Source of the DNA: Lantana camara
Lineage: Eukaryota > Streptophyta > Magnoliopsida > Lamiales > Verbenaceae
Reading direction: 5' to 3'
DNA: 64,000 nt
Assembly (NCBI GenBank): GCA_037501455.1
Contig: CM074865.1
Location: 37,988,501 to 38,052,500 of the forward strand
Of this stretch, positions 11,567-23,501 are shown in pieces. Under the pieces are notes generated by a model. The model saw nothing but the letters and a program-made list of their open reading frames with translations, did not search any database and was not told the DNA's origin. Each line of letters opens with the position of its first letter. Positions within the stretch are counted from its first letter, which is position 1. The translations under genes were made by a program, and so were the position numbers.

Positions 11567-12994
11567 ATTACTATTCATAGTTAGTATTCACATATCGGGT
11601 CAAAGTGTTCGGGTCAAACCCACACACTAAACATACACTCATGCACACACACGAACACATACATGAACACGCACATGGACACACACACGCACACCATGCA
11701 TACACACACGGTACACACACACGCACATGCACACACACTCTCTAATCAAATTATGATCTTGTTATAGCCTATGGTTCAAGTTCATATTATTAGAAGCATG
11801 TGTCATCTAGATTAAAAGGTATAACCTAAGGTTACAAGGTCTAATTAAAGTATTATTCTATCTTAGGTTATAAGATGTGACACTAATCAAGTGTATAAGA
11901 TATGATCAAATAATATTCCATTAATCCAAGTCATAACATAAGATCAATTCATAATATATGAATCATATAACAATTGTAACAACCTTAACTTGGGCTGAGT
12001 TGGAAAAGGTAAGTAAAGAGTTAACCAAAAGCGTTTATAATCTCGATCCTCTCACGCATTACATTTTATGTGAATTATGTGTCTTTATGTACATTTTAAT
12101 TCCTTTATTGAGCAAATATATCGGTATCATCCCATGAAAACCTTAGGGGGCATGGCACTCAACTCTTTTTAATACCTAAACCTATTCCTTGTGTCTCAAA
12201 ACTTTTTCTGAAAATTATAGGACAAAAATTCCAAAAATGCCCTTGAGTTCTTAAATTTTGCCTGAAATTCTAGATTATCTCCTGAGACACTTTACTTACC
12301 CAATATCATAACCAAATGAATCCTTGCATTATTTCATGAATTTTAATATCTTTCGTGAACCCTAGTTCCCATCCTAGCTCCCGTAGTATCGAAAACCGTC
12401 CAAAAACCCTAGTTACTATTCACACCGTAAACAACTTTTCATTCGATCACTTTTTGCTATTCAATATTATAGTCAAACTAATCCTTGAATTATTTCATGA
12501 ATTGCCACATTTTTACCAAAACCTAATTCTAATCTTAGCTCGTTCCATAAACGTTTTGCTATTTAATTTTATTATTTTTACTATAAGCGTTTAACTTATG
12601 TTTAAAATTTTGAATAATACTTAAAATATTTCTCGAATTTTTATACAATTCATGACCACCATCTCGACTTTCAAATCTTATCCTAGCTTCGTTTTATACA
12701 ATTTTTGAGGATTTTCAAGATCTTTAAAGTATATAACTTTTAAACGAAAAACTTGAACGAAATATGTTTATAATCATTCCAAAGCTCATTTCTCACTCGT
12801 TCTTTCACTATTTTCACTACTTCAAGCTCTCATTAGAATAAATTTCACATTATTTTATAATTATTTTTATTAAATTATGACATCATCATGGATGACATCA
12901 CTTACTAAAATTAGAAAGTTAAAATATATGATCTAAAATCCTACGCATTTCCTACATATTTTTAGAAATTGCTCTTAAGCCCTAAAGTCCTACC

Positions 12995-13002
12995 TATAAA
13001 TA
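12995..13002 (+). promoter_or_regulatory. TATA box of LTR D
   Basis: TATAAATA in C-rich surroundings, about 1.0 kb from the LTR start. The same octamer occurs in LTRs B and E at the matching place. Transcription would start roughly 30 bp downstream. Confidence 0.65.
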
Positions 13003-14074
13003 CCCCCCAAACCTCACATTTTCAAGACATAAATCACTCTCTTCTCCCCCTCCAAACCTCACGCCTACACCCCTCTCTCTTCAAGGTATGTTTCATTTTT
13101 TTTATGCTTTATTTTATACTTTATATTATATTTAAATTATGTTTTATATGCTTTAAATTATGCTTAGAAATTCATGATATGGAATTATGTTCTAAGAATT
13201 TATATTTTATGACTTAGGAATTTATATTTAGGAATTTAATTTAGGAATTTATTTAAATAACTGCATGTTTATTTTATGAAATATTATAAATATGTGTTCA
13301 TATAGTCATAAGCATGTTCTTGAATATTTGAATAAATTTATGCTTAGGAAATTTAATTATGAATTATTTTTCATGGAAAGTTTTTATATTTTTCTACATT
13401 ATGCTTAAATTTTATGTTATGAATATGAATTTGATCAAGCATGTGTAGAACATTTTATGAATACTTGAATATGATCAAGAACATGTTCTTAGAGTTCTTG
13501 AACAATGTGTGTAGTGTGTGTGTCGTGTATGTGTGTAATGTGTGTGGGAATATGTTAAATCTAATGTTTAAGAATGTTTAATCCCCTATGCTTAAATAGT
13601 AACCGTTTTTCAATAATAACTTTGACTTTGACTTTAAATATGAACTTTGACTAATAATATCATATAGTAATTTCAAGAATTAATATGAAATAAAATTTGG
13701 TTTTTTTTAAAGAAAGGACTTTTGTCTAACGATTTCAAAGCGGGGGATTAAATAACGTTTTCAAAATCGGGTTCACTTTTATTAAAAATAAACCTTAATT
13801 TGGATTCATAATTTGAATACGAATTTCTTGGTTAATTTGGTTGTATGACTTTGGTATCAGTATGTTTTACAATAATATTTCAATTCTAGATTACCGAATT
13901 TCCTATAAATTTACTGTTACTCCTTGTTACAACATGCTTTAATTGTGCTCATTCATGTGTCTCATTAGTATAGAAAAAACTTAGTCCTCTAAGTCCGTAG
14001 CAGTTCACTACTTTCAGAAACTAGGTCTGCACAGTGGAACCCCGAATACTTTACTTGATTCCGTATCGTAGCAG

Positions 14075-15044
14075 GTGAGGTTTAAAAATATTTTTCAACT
14101 GGGACCATGGGTTTACATATAAGATATTTTATGATTTATCCTAATAATTAAGGGTTAAGTCTTATTTTTCCTAATTATAGTAATATCCTATTCCTGGGAA
14201 AATATCTGATATAAGGATATCTATTATCCTATTATACAAAACAAAATCCTTGTTACAAACATAACATACTCAAATCCATTTTGGCGAGTATTGATATAAT
14301 GTAACTCTATTCTGTATTTAAAATGCAAGATCTGTATCTGTATCTGTATCTGTTGGGCTCGGTGGTATGGTAGAACTAATAGTCGGGTGGCAAGGGCTAT
14401 CGTCTATTACTATCTGTTTTGGCGAGTATTGATATAATGTAACTCTATTCTGTATTATTTAAAATGCAAGATCTGTATCTGTATCTGTTGGGCCCGGTGG
14501 TATGGTAGAACTAATAACCTGGTGGCAAGGGCTATTGTCTATTACTATACGTGTCGCCAAATCTGATCTTAATGTTGGTATAACTGGAGGTTAGTTATTC
14601 AACATTAAGTGACGAGAAAGGTACATGCCTCCCTCTGTCTGTATCTGGATCTCGAGGGGTTGCTCCGGACAGATCATGGAGGAAAGGCTGGATTGATTTT
14701 GTTATTTCTGATTTCATTCTGTTTAAGGAGTAAAGGATGGAGAACGCCTACTTGCAGGGCATTAATACTTTATTGTCATACGGTTCATATTTTCAAGAAT
14801 CTGATACCCAATCCCTTATTTCCCTTTTTCTCAAAATAAATATGAACCAAATATTTGTATTGATTATTATTCTATTGATTTCCGGTAGAATACTATCGAT
14901 CTATTGTTTTACTAACAGTTTCCAACTCCAACTTTTATAGTCAAGTACCTTTTTAAATATATCTATACGTATATATATAAATCCCAATTACCCCCCACTT
15001 AGTCACTTTGACTAACCCTCGTACTTTACAAATCATGGTTTCAG
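14075..15044 (+). other. Predicted leader intron in LTR D
   Basis: Donor GCAG|GTGAGG at 14075 is close to the plant consensus. TTTGACTAACCC, a pyrimidine run and TTTCAG|GT end at 15044. The span is 970 nt and the acceptor is 349 nt before the LTR end. Confidence 0.5.
14279..14549 (+). repeat. 138-bp tandem duplication in LTR D
   Basis: Two adjacent copies start TTTTGGCGAGTATTG at 14279 and 14417. They differ by a few bases and by the number of ATCTGT steps (three against two). The duplication lies in the predicted intron. Confidence 0.85.
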
Positions 15045-17022
15045 GTTCAACAAACGCTTACTAGAAGGTATCTTGAAGTCTAGTGTGCCTTTTCATTTGG
15101 CATAATAGTTCAAGGTTCTTTTGAATAAGTTATGCTTCCGAGCTTGTAATTACCTATTACGGCCATTACATGGTCAATACCTTTTCATCTATATTATGCC
15201 ATTACTTGCTTGTTTATTGCATTCCCCTATCATTGTTTCAAAAGTTTTAAATTACCGATATTTTCGCTGCAGTGATTTAATACTCTGATGTTGTATAGCA
15301 CTGTCCGTTCACCGGAGTGTTTCTCGGGTGCTAGGCCTTACATCCACTCGGGGGATACTTAGGTGCGGGGCTGTAGTGTATAGGGGCGCTGCAACAATGT
15401 AGCATCATATCATAACATAAGTCATAGCATAGCACGAGCATTGATCATATAATATGTGACAATTAAATCAATTGACAATATGTAACATGTTGTGACATAA
15501 TTGATCATATAATACTATTCTATTAAATAACATGCATGAACATAATTTAAATATCATAAACATACATCAATATACAAAATATATAATCCCTAAAGCATGA
15601 TTATAACATATATTAAACTAATTCATAACATATCATAGCATATTATAAACAATTAAATCACATGAACAACTATTCAAATATATCATAAAAACTATACCAT
15701 AAATGCATAAAATAAAATCTTATATGGCTTAGGGAAGACCCTACGACCCAACCTAAACATAATATAAATATACCATAACATAAAAACATAAATTAAACTA
15801 AAACATAACATAAAACTATAGCCTAAAAAAATAAAACAACTAACCTAAAAGGGAGGGGAGGCTCTCGGCCAAGAGGGAAAATGAGGGAGAGAGGAGTGTT
15901 AGTCAACCCAAGACTTGGTGCAAGAGGAAATCAACAAGTTAGGGAGGTATTTGTACTTGTTGGGAGGCCCCTCACCTTGCAATAAAACTATCTCCAAGGG
16001 TGGGAGAGCAAATGGTAGTAGCTTCACTTGTAAGCTTGGCCTTAGGAAATAAATAAAAATGGAAAATGAAGGGTATTTAGGTAATTTAACATGGTAAACA
16101 CAAAGACAAGCTGCTGGAAGTTGGCTTGTGTGAATTGGACAAAAATTAGCTTCAAAACGAATATTTACTCGATGAAAACGGATTTACCGTTAGAAAGATA
16201 TATTAGTTTTAAAGAATAGAAATTTGAACGTTTTAAACGAATATGAATGAAAAATGACCTCCTAACATGATTTGAAAGTCTGGATTGTTTTAAAACGCCA
16301 TAAAATAAATCGACAATCATTTTAAGCCCAATATTGACTATAAAAAGTTTTACCGATAAAAAGTTAGAAACGTAGGATGAATAGTAACTTATTTTTTTAA
16401 AAACGTTTTATTCAAAAATCGAGTTAGGGCTTGAACGAAGAGATGTAATCAATCTCAAAAATCAGGAAATGAATCAAGAAGTACTTTAAACCCAAATTTG
16501 AAGAGTAGAAGTTCTCCGAACAAAAAACCGTTCGTAGAAGGAATAGTGAATTACGATTTTAAATAAACATTTAATTTGAAATGAAGTTTGAAATAGATTT
16601 TCAAGTCAAGGATGATTTCAAAAGACTCGTATCGACTCAAGGATCTATTTGACTATAAATTTGAGTAGTAAAAGGTGTCCGAATCAAAACTCTTTTGCAA
16701 GATGAATAGTAACTTTGGACGGTAAGTGCCCGAAATGCCCTTAACATTAAAGAAAGGACTCTGAACATTGGAAAACAAGTTCAAATGATTGAAAAACATG
16801 GATTATGAACCTATAGGGTTTGAGTGACAAGATGGGTAAAGTAGGCTCGATAAATGAATAGTAAAGTGGGTAAAAGGTAAAGAATTCCCCCTTAACGTAC
16901 TAAAAATCACATATGAGCACGTTGATCAAGTAAGAATGCAATGCATGAGGTTTTGTAAAGTTTGATCATGGTCTATAAATGCTTTACCACTGCCCTTAGC
17001 TTACCATTTAAACCAGGCCCCA

Positions 17023-18654
17023 TTACGGGCTGTTACAATCACCCCTCCTTGAAAAGAATCTGTCCTCAGATTCCACGACCGTTTCTGAAAATAACTTGGG
17101 GTAATGTTTCTGCATCTTATCTTCTGTTTCCCATGTTGCCTCTTCTATGTCATGTCCCTTCCAAAGGACCTTAACTAAAGGAATCTTCCTATTCCTTAGT
17201 TCTTGAAATTTTCTGTCTAGAATCTTGGTCGGCTTCAACACATAAGTTAAGTTTGGTTCTAACGGTATCTCTTCCACTGATACCACTTCTGACTCGTCTG
17301 AAAATCACTTGCAAAGTTGAGATACGTGAAATATGTTGTGGATTCCTGTAAGACTTGCAGGTAAATCCAATCTATAAGCAGTTTCTCCAATGCATTCCAG
17401 TATCTCATATGGTCCAACATATCTAGGGTTTAATTTACCGCCTTTCCCAATTTGAGTAAATCCTTTCTTTGGCGATGCTTGTAGAAACACTCTGTCACCC
17501 ACTATGAATTTTAGATCTCTTCTGCGTTGATCTACGTAACTCTTCTGCCTATCCTGGGCAGCTTTCATTCTTTAACGAATGATTTGAATCTTTTTTGTCG
17601 CTTCTTGAAGCCACTTTACCGAATTTGTTCTTTGCGGTCCATCCTCTGTTTGTCTTACTTCATCCAAATCCCAGTACAACGGCGAGCTGCACTTCCTTCT
17701 ATAAAGGGCTTCATATGGCGTGGCTTGAATCGAAGCCTGATAACTGTTATTGTATGCAAACTCCACAAGGGGTAAGCAATCTTTCCAACTATCTTGAAAA
17801 TCCAATGCGCAAGCTCTAAGCATATCCTCCAAATACTTGATCATCCTCTCTAATTGTCAGTCCATCTGAGGATGTGCTGCGATTTCTTGCCACAACTACG
17901 AAGTAAACTTTGGATCTCTGTCAGACTCTATGTTGTTCGGTACTCCGTGTAGTCTCACAATCTCTTGTTGATACAGCTTTGCCAACTTGCTGACTTTATC
18001 CGTTGTTTTCACCAGCAAAAAGTGTGCTGACTTGGTGAGTCTATCCATGATCAAGTATATACTGTCTTGTCCTCCTTTGACTTTAGGTAATCCAGTAACG
18101 AAATCCATTGTGATCTGCTCCCATTTCCATGTTGGAATCGATAACGGCTACAACATTCCACTTGGCTTCTGGTGCTCAGCTTTAACCTTCTGATAAGACA
18201 AACACTTCTTGACATAATTAGCTATGTCTCGCTTCATACCATTCCACCAGAAATGCATCTTAACATCTTGATACATCTTAGTTCCTCCTGGATGTACCGT
18301 ATACTTGGTCTTATGCGCTTCATCGAGAATCTCTTTCCTTAAAATAGCTGGTATGCATATTCGACCCTTGTATCTCAAAATTCTGTGTTCATCAGTCTTG
18401 AACTTTGTCTTATCATCCTTCTCCTTTTTATTGAGACACTTCTTAATCCATTCGTCGTTCTCTAGAGTTTCTAACATCTTCTCCTTCAAAGGTGATATCA
18501 TTACAATATTCGCGATTCGAGCTTTATGTATCACCTCAGTACTTCTCTTTGAACAATCTCCGTATTTGCTGAAATCTCTGCTAAAGAAGTCTTCCTGCTT
18601 AAGGCAACTGCAACAACATTTGACTTCCCGGATGGTATTGAATAACACAATCAT
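17023..18654 (-). pseudogene. B integrase with chromodomain, disrupted
   Basis: Zinc-binding HPGGTKMY ... CLSY near 18300-18180 (the last Cys of the HHCC motif is Tyr). The core domain starts MDFVTGLP at 18108 and has SDRDPKF, where the third residue before it also differs from related copies. The next part lies in ORFs 17572-17844 and 17305-17568, separated by stops. The C-terminal chromodomain-like piece at 17023-17286 contains ILDRKFQELRNRKIPLVKV and EEATWETED, typical of Tekay. The frame runs through the polypurine tract and stops four codons inside the 3' LTR. At least four stops or frame changes make it inactive. Confidence 0.88.
17038..17050 (-). other. B polypurine tract
   Basis: AAGGAGGGGTGAT on the minus strand, abutting the 3' LTR. 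Confidence 0.85.
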
Positions 18655-18659
18655 AATCT

Positions 18660-20085
18660 TCTAGACTCTTCATCCATTTTCTCTGTCGCATATTCAACTG
18701 CTTATGAGTGAATAGGTAGCGCAAACTCTTGTGATCTGTGAAGATCTAAAACGAAACTCCATATAAGTAATGTCTCCATTTTGGTAGAGCGAAAATCATT
18801 GCGGCTAACTCCAAATCGTGTATCGGGTAATTGGCTTCATGAGGTTTAAGTTTCCTCGATGCGTAAACAATCACTTTTCCATTCTGCATTAATAAACTTC
18901 CCAAACCTTCTTTCGAGGCGTCGGTGTAAACAGTGTATCCTTCCTTGCCTTCAGGTAAAGTTAAGATTGGTGTTGTTGTCAATCTCTTCTTCAATTCTTG
19001 AAAACTCTGCTCACACTTGTCGGTCTATTCAAACTTCCCTTCCTTCTTGGTTAACTTTGTGAGCGGTGCTGCAATCTTTGCAAAATCCTTGACAAATCTT
19101 CTGCAATAACCTGCTAGTCCCAAAAAGCTTCTTACTTCTGATGGATTCCTTGGTGGCTTCCAATCCATAATTTACTTGATCTTTGAAGGATCGACTTCAA
19201 CTCCTGATCCTGAGATAATATGTCCAAGAAACGTAACTCGTTCTAACCAGAACTCGCATTTACTGAACTTTGCATATAGCTTGTGATCTAGCAAAGTGGT
19301 CAGCACCAAACGAAGATGCTCAGCATGTTCTTCTGGTGTCTTGGAAAACACTAGAATGTCGTCGATGAAAATTACCACGAACTTGTCGAGGAATGGTCTG
19401 AATATTCGGTGCATCATGTCCATGAATGCAGCTGGTGCATTAGTCAGACCAAATGGCATTACTATGAACTCGTAATGACCATAACGACTGTTGAAAGCAA
19501 TCTTGGGAATATCTGCTTCCTTGATCTCTTCAGTTTGTAGTATCCTTGTCTCAAATCCAACTTAGAATATACCCGTGCTCCTTGAAGTATGTCGAATAAC
19601 TCTTCGATGTGAGGGAGTGGGTACTTATTCTTGATCGTCATTCTATTGATTTCCCTGTAATCAATGCACAAACGCAATGATCTATCTTTCTTCTTGACGA
19701 AAAGCACAGGCGCTCCCCATGGCGATGTGCTCGGTTGAATATATCCTGCCTCCATCAATTCATCCAATTGTTTTCTCAATTCTTGAAGTTCTACTGGAGC
19801 CATTCTATAAGGCATCTTGGAAAATGGCTCTGCTCCTGGTATCGTCTCAATTGTAAACTCTAATTCACGATCGGGTGGTAACGAGTTTAAGTTTTCGGAA
19901 AACACTTTTAGAAATTCGTTGACTACCTCCACTTCTTCAATCTTGATTTGATCTTCCGGCCTATTTAAAAGATAGGCGATGAATCCTGTTGCTCCATTCT
20001 GAATGACTTTCTTTGGTTCCATTGACGAAACCATTACTAACTTCTCCACTTTCTTTTCTGATGTCCCATTTTCATCTTCTCCCAA
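18660..20085 (-). pseudogene. B reverse transcriptase and RNase H, disrupted
   Basis: [38 protein letters not shown] and KLDLRQGYY are seen from 20085 down to about 19530. The frame is then lost and resumes at [12 protein letters not shown] (19459) with the catalytic [10 protein letters not shown]. RNase [23 protein letters not shown] and WRHYLYG in 18746-18994, followed by remnants to about 18660. This is the gypsy order (RT, RNase H, integrase). Several stops and frameshifts. Confidence 0.88.
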
Positions 20086-20091
20086 GATAAT

Positions 20092-20493
20092 TTATTTCTT
20101 ATAACAATCTAACTTGGCCAGGTACTTGAATAACCAATCCATTCCCAGTATAACATCGTACTTTATCATCAGTAACATGATAAGATCCGACGGATAGTAG
20201 GGATTACCAATGCAAATAGGGCAGTGTTTATATACTTGATCCGTTACGAGGCAAGTCCCCAAAGGAGAACTTACTTCAAAATTATATGGCAATTGTTCAA
20301 GTGGAAATTATAAATGCGCACATAATTTAGATGTAATGAATGAATGCATGGCACCAGGGTCATACAAGACCTGAACTGGTGTGTTAAGAATGTGCACAAT
20401 ACCTTCTACAACTGATGAAGGATCAACCTCTTCACTGCCATCTAGTGCATAAGCTCTGCCTTTAACCACGGGTTTGCCAGTCATCCCCACCAC
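20092..20493 (-). pseudogene. B protease region, disrupted
   Basis: Two open pieces, 20308-20493 and 20092-20292, carry the pepsin-like retroviral protease. The active-site motif is YDPGAMHSF (usually [10 protein letters not shown] in plant chromoviruses) near 20345. The later VILGMDWL flap-side motif lies near 20140. A stop separates the pieces. Confidence 0.82.
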
Positions 20494-21549
20494 CGCCTTG
20501 CCTTTATCCTAAACCCCATACTTTCTTGTCTTTTCTGGAAAATTCTCAACCATATGATCTATAGATCCACACCATACACACTGACCAACCTTCTTCCTGC
20601 AATTATCCTCGGCATGTCCCTTATGACCACAGAAATCACAAACAATTTCCCCTGGAGTGGCCTGAGGTGCTCTGAACTGTTGCGGTACCTTTGGTTGTTG
20701 TGGTGCTTTCTGTTGATGTGGAGTTTGCTGTTGATGTGGAGCCTTCTGCTGTTGTTGAGCCATCATAGGTTTCTTTCCAGTTCCTTGAGTGGAATATCCG
20801 GAAGGTCTCTTGTTCCCCTGAAATGGCTTTGGGTTAGAAGGTCCCTGACGACTAACAGTTATTCTGATATCCTTGTGAGCTACTTCCACTTTCAAAGCCT
20901 TGTCCACTGCTCTGGTGTAGGTCTTGACATCTAATGTTGCTAACGCCCAACGTAGTTCAGGTTTCAGACCATCAATGAATCTCTTAGTCTTGCTGAGTTC
21001 ATCATTCAGAATGTGAGGTGCATACTTGATCAGCCTGACGAACTTGGCTTCATACTCCATCACGTTTATATTCCCTTGAAATAGGCTCATAATGTAACAC
21101 CCCAAACGGAGGATGCCACATCCCCCGCACTGAGACCCAGACCCGGTCATGAAATGGAAGTCCATGTCCGAATCCGAATCAGAACGTAAGGGAGACAAAC
21201 GCACACGCTATGCTAGGCGGATCTAACTAGACAAACTCAGAGTGCGGAAGCAATTCAAACATTCAAACAAGATAGCGGAAGCATTTAAATCAACATTCAA
21301 CACAAGTGACGGGTTCAACTAGCATAGATACCTAGTCCCGAATATCTGATCATCATAACGTAGTAATCATCAAGTGCCACAAAGGGCCGAATATGAATGC
21401 CATGCAGGGCTACAGAAAGATAAAGTATAATCTCAAGTCTACAAGTCATAACATAAGTAAAGTGTATGAAAGACAAATGCAACTAGAAAGGCTAGACCGA
21501 CAAAGTGCAACTCAAAGGACTCACTCCCGCCTAGCAAACACCAACAGAC

Positions 21550-22405
21550 CTGCAACTAAAAGTTGAAATGAGGGGTCAGTCAACTTGACCTAGTGAGGGG
21601 GCTAACGCACACCCACCATATATATATAAAGAGCATAGCACAGAATAAAGGATGGACTCATGAACCGGGGATAGGTGTTGCATACTAAAGACATTTCCAA
21701 AAGTACCAAAAAAGATAGATATATAAGTTTAGAAACCATTTTCCAGAAACACTCTATCCCGATTCATAACTCCATAACAAAATAGAACACATGCTCGGCG
21801 AGTACGAGCTTCCAACCTTTACTCCTCATAACATAAATCAAAATCAATCCATCCGCTACCCCAGTGATGGAGGAGATGTACAGTCCCCAAACCATCTATA
21901 ATAAACCGTCTAAATAGACTCACCCTCAAGGGGTAGCGAACCCACAAGAGTCCTCCCCGGCCTTAGCCGAAGGCTCAAGATACCACAACTTCCCTACAAC
22001 ACCGGTCGCGTGAAGATATCTCAAATGGAACTACGCAATGGATAAATGCCCCGACAACCCTAACAGTCCCGGGGGATCCATTACCCGCAGCTCCTAGGAC
22101 CCACAACAGAACAGATCATAACATAACATACGCCAATCTTTCATGGCAATCTCGCTACAGAATTAGAACATAACTGTTTTTCCAAAATAGCTTACATATG
22201 CCTCAAAAACTGGTTTATATATTTTTATTGCTACGCGATGGAACTTTAAGCCTCATGACCTCCACCCATGCAGGACGCACGCAAAATCATAAACATATCA
22301 TATCCAGTACATACGTATCTATAGTAGAGTATACTCGCATGCAAGGGTAGAAATCAGCATGTAAAGGTCATAGGTCGCATAACTATACAAAATCCTAAAC
22401 CTCAC
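21550..22405 (-). other. Predicted leader intron in LTR E
   Basis: Minus strand: donor ACGAG|GTGAGG at 22405, GACTGACCCCTC, a pyrimidine run and TTGCAG|GT ending at 21550. The span is 856 nt and the acceptor is 457 nt before the LTR end. The block GCTAGGCGGG just after the acceptor is shared with I and J. Confidence 0.45.
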
Positions 22406-22748
22406 CTCGTAGTAGCTAGTAGAGTCTGAGAGTGTGAAGGGCCAAACACTCTAAACCTCGGGCTCACCGGCACCACCAAACTCTGTGTTAAGATATACAC
22501 AAGCCCAAACTTAGACTCTACATGAACCAAGTAAGACGCACGGCGTACAAAGTATGGATGACATGCGAAATGGAATGATGCTTATCAAGTTGGTCACATG
22601 GGTCAATTCAAATATTCAAGTAAATCATGTAAGTAATGAAGTATTAAGGGTCAGAGATGCATTCCAAGTCATATCGGATCATACAAGTCAAGTAGCAACT
22701 CAAACGAATCAAGTACGCACGAAAAGCCAAGTAGAAAGGATCACATAT

Positions 22749-22945
22749 GCATGGGAACGACCATTCCCATGCACAACATAGCATGGGAACGGGCCTTCCC
22801 ACGCCAAGGCCTAGCGATGCTGGGAACGGCCGTTCCCAGACCAAGCACACATGGGAACGGTCGTTCCCATGTTTGACGCCAAAACCAAACCCTAGCCTGG
22901 AAGGGCCATTCCGGGCTTAAAGCACAAACGGGAACGGCCGTTCCG
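22749..22945 (-). repeat. Dyad cluster in LTR E (6 units)
   Basis: Six copies of a GGGAAC-NNNN-GTTCCC type dyad: 22749-22772, 22785-22800, 22821-22838 (perfect, TGGGAACGGCCGTTCCCA), 22851-22870, 22899-22912 and 22931-22944. Arms pair over 6-9 bp; the centre varies (GGCC, GGTC, CGACCA). It lies between the TATA box and the predicted donor. Confidence 0.8.
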
Positions 22946-23493
22946 GCCATAGATCTGGAACAGAAACTGGACAGTTTCGGGAAGAAGAAGGGGAACACCA
23001 AAAATCATCAAACCAACACGAAATCCACCATAAAATATCACAAAATTTAGGTATAGCATCATATAAATCATGCTTAGCATCAAAACATCAATTAGTTCAA
23101 GTTTAAGAAGGTTTTTGCGCAAAATCTCAAACACCCATTTTCATGAATTTCAAGCTTAAACATGAAGATATGAATTCCTAGTCTTCCATACACGAATTTC
23201 CAGCAACTAAGACACATAAGGAGCATTCAAATCATCAAAGCTTGCTCAAGGAATTCAAGATCTCATCATTCAAGTTCATGCCAACAATTTCATGCTCCAA
23301 TCCAAGAATAGAAATGAAATACTCATCAAAAGAGATCCAAAGCTTACCTTGTCTTGTGAAGGAATGAGGAATCAAAGAATATGAGATCTTAGAATGAAAG
23401 ATGGTTCAAGTCTTGATCTTCTCTTGAAGTTTCTCCATGATTCTCTTTGAGGCTAACTTGTGTGGTTTGAAATGAAATGAAAAGAAATAAAGC

Positions 23494-23501
23494 TATTTAT
23501 A
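23494..23501 (-). promoter_or_regulatory. TATA box of LTR E
   Basis: TATAAATA on the minus strand, about 520 bp into the LTR. The dyad cluster begins about 550 nt downstream of it. Confidence 0.6.

Larger units (their letters stand above)
11975..15393 (+). mobile_element. Element D: solo gypsy LTR
   Basis: It starts TGTAACAACCTT, ends GGGGCGCTGCA, and has perfect ACAAT duplications (11970-11974, 15394-15398). The 5' LTR of B shows the empty site. No internal region is present, so it is a solo LTR left by LTR-LTR recombination. It has a TATAAATA box, a TG-rich tract near 13506-13550, donor/acceptor signals shared with Z and B, and a 138-bp tandem duplication. No coding sequence. Confidence 0.93.
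4719..17037 (-). repeat. B 3' LTR (interrupted by C and D)
   Basis: On the plus strand it begins TGTAGCGCCCCAC and ends CGGGCTGTTACA. It matches the 5' copy at 26029-29868 throughout, apart from copia C (6598-11566, flanks ATTAC) and solo LTR D (11975-15393, flanks ACAAT). In the 5' copy both insertion sites are uninterrupted with a single target copy. CA-rich low-complexity DNA lies at about 11637-11742. No gene lies in the LTR itself. Confidence 0.9.

Noticed and set aside
11637..11742. CA-rich tract as a possible Z-DNA or telomere-like element (also 27925-28010)
   Set aside because: Simple low-complexity DNA present in both B LTRs. No telomere repeat unit.
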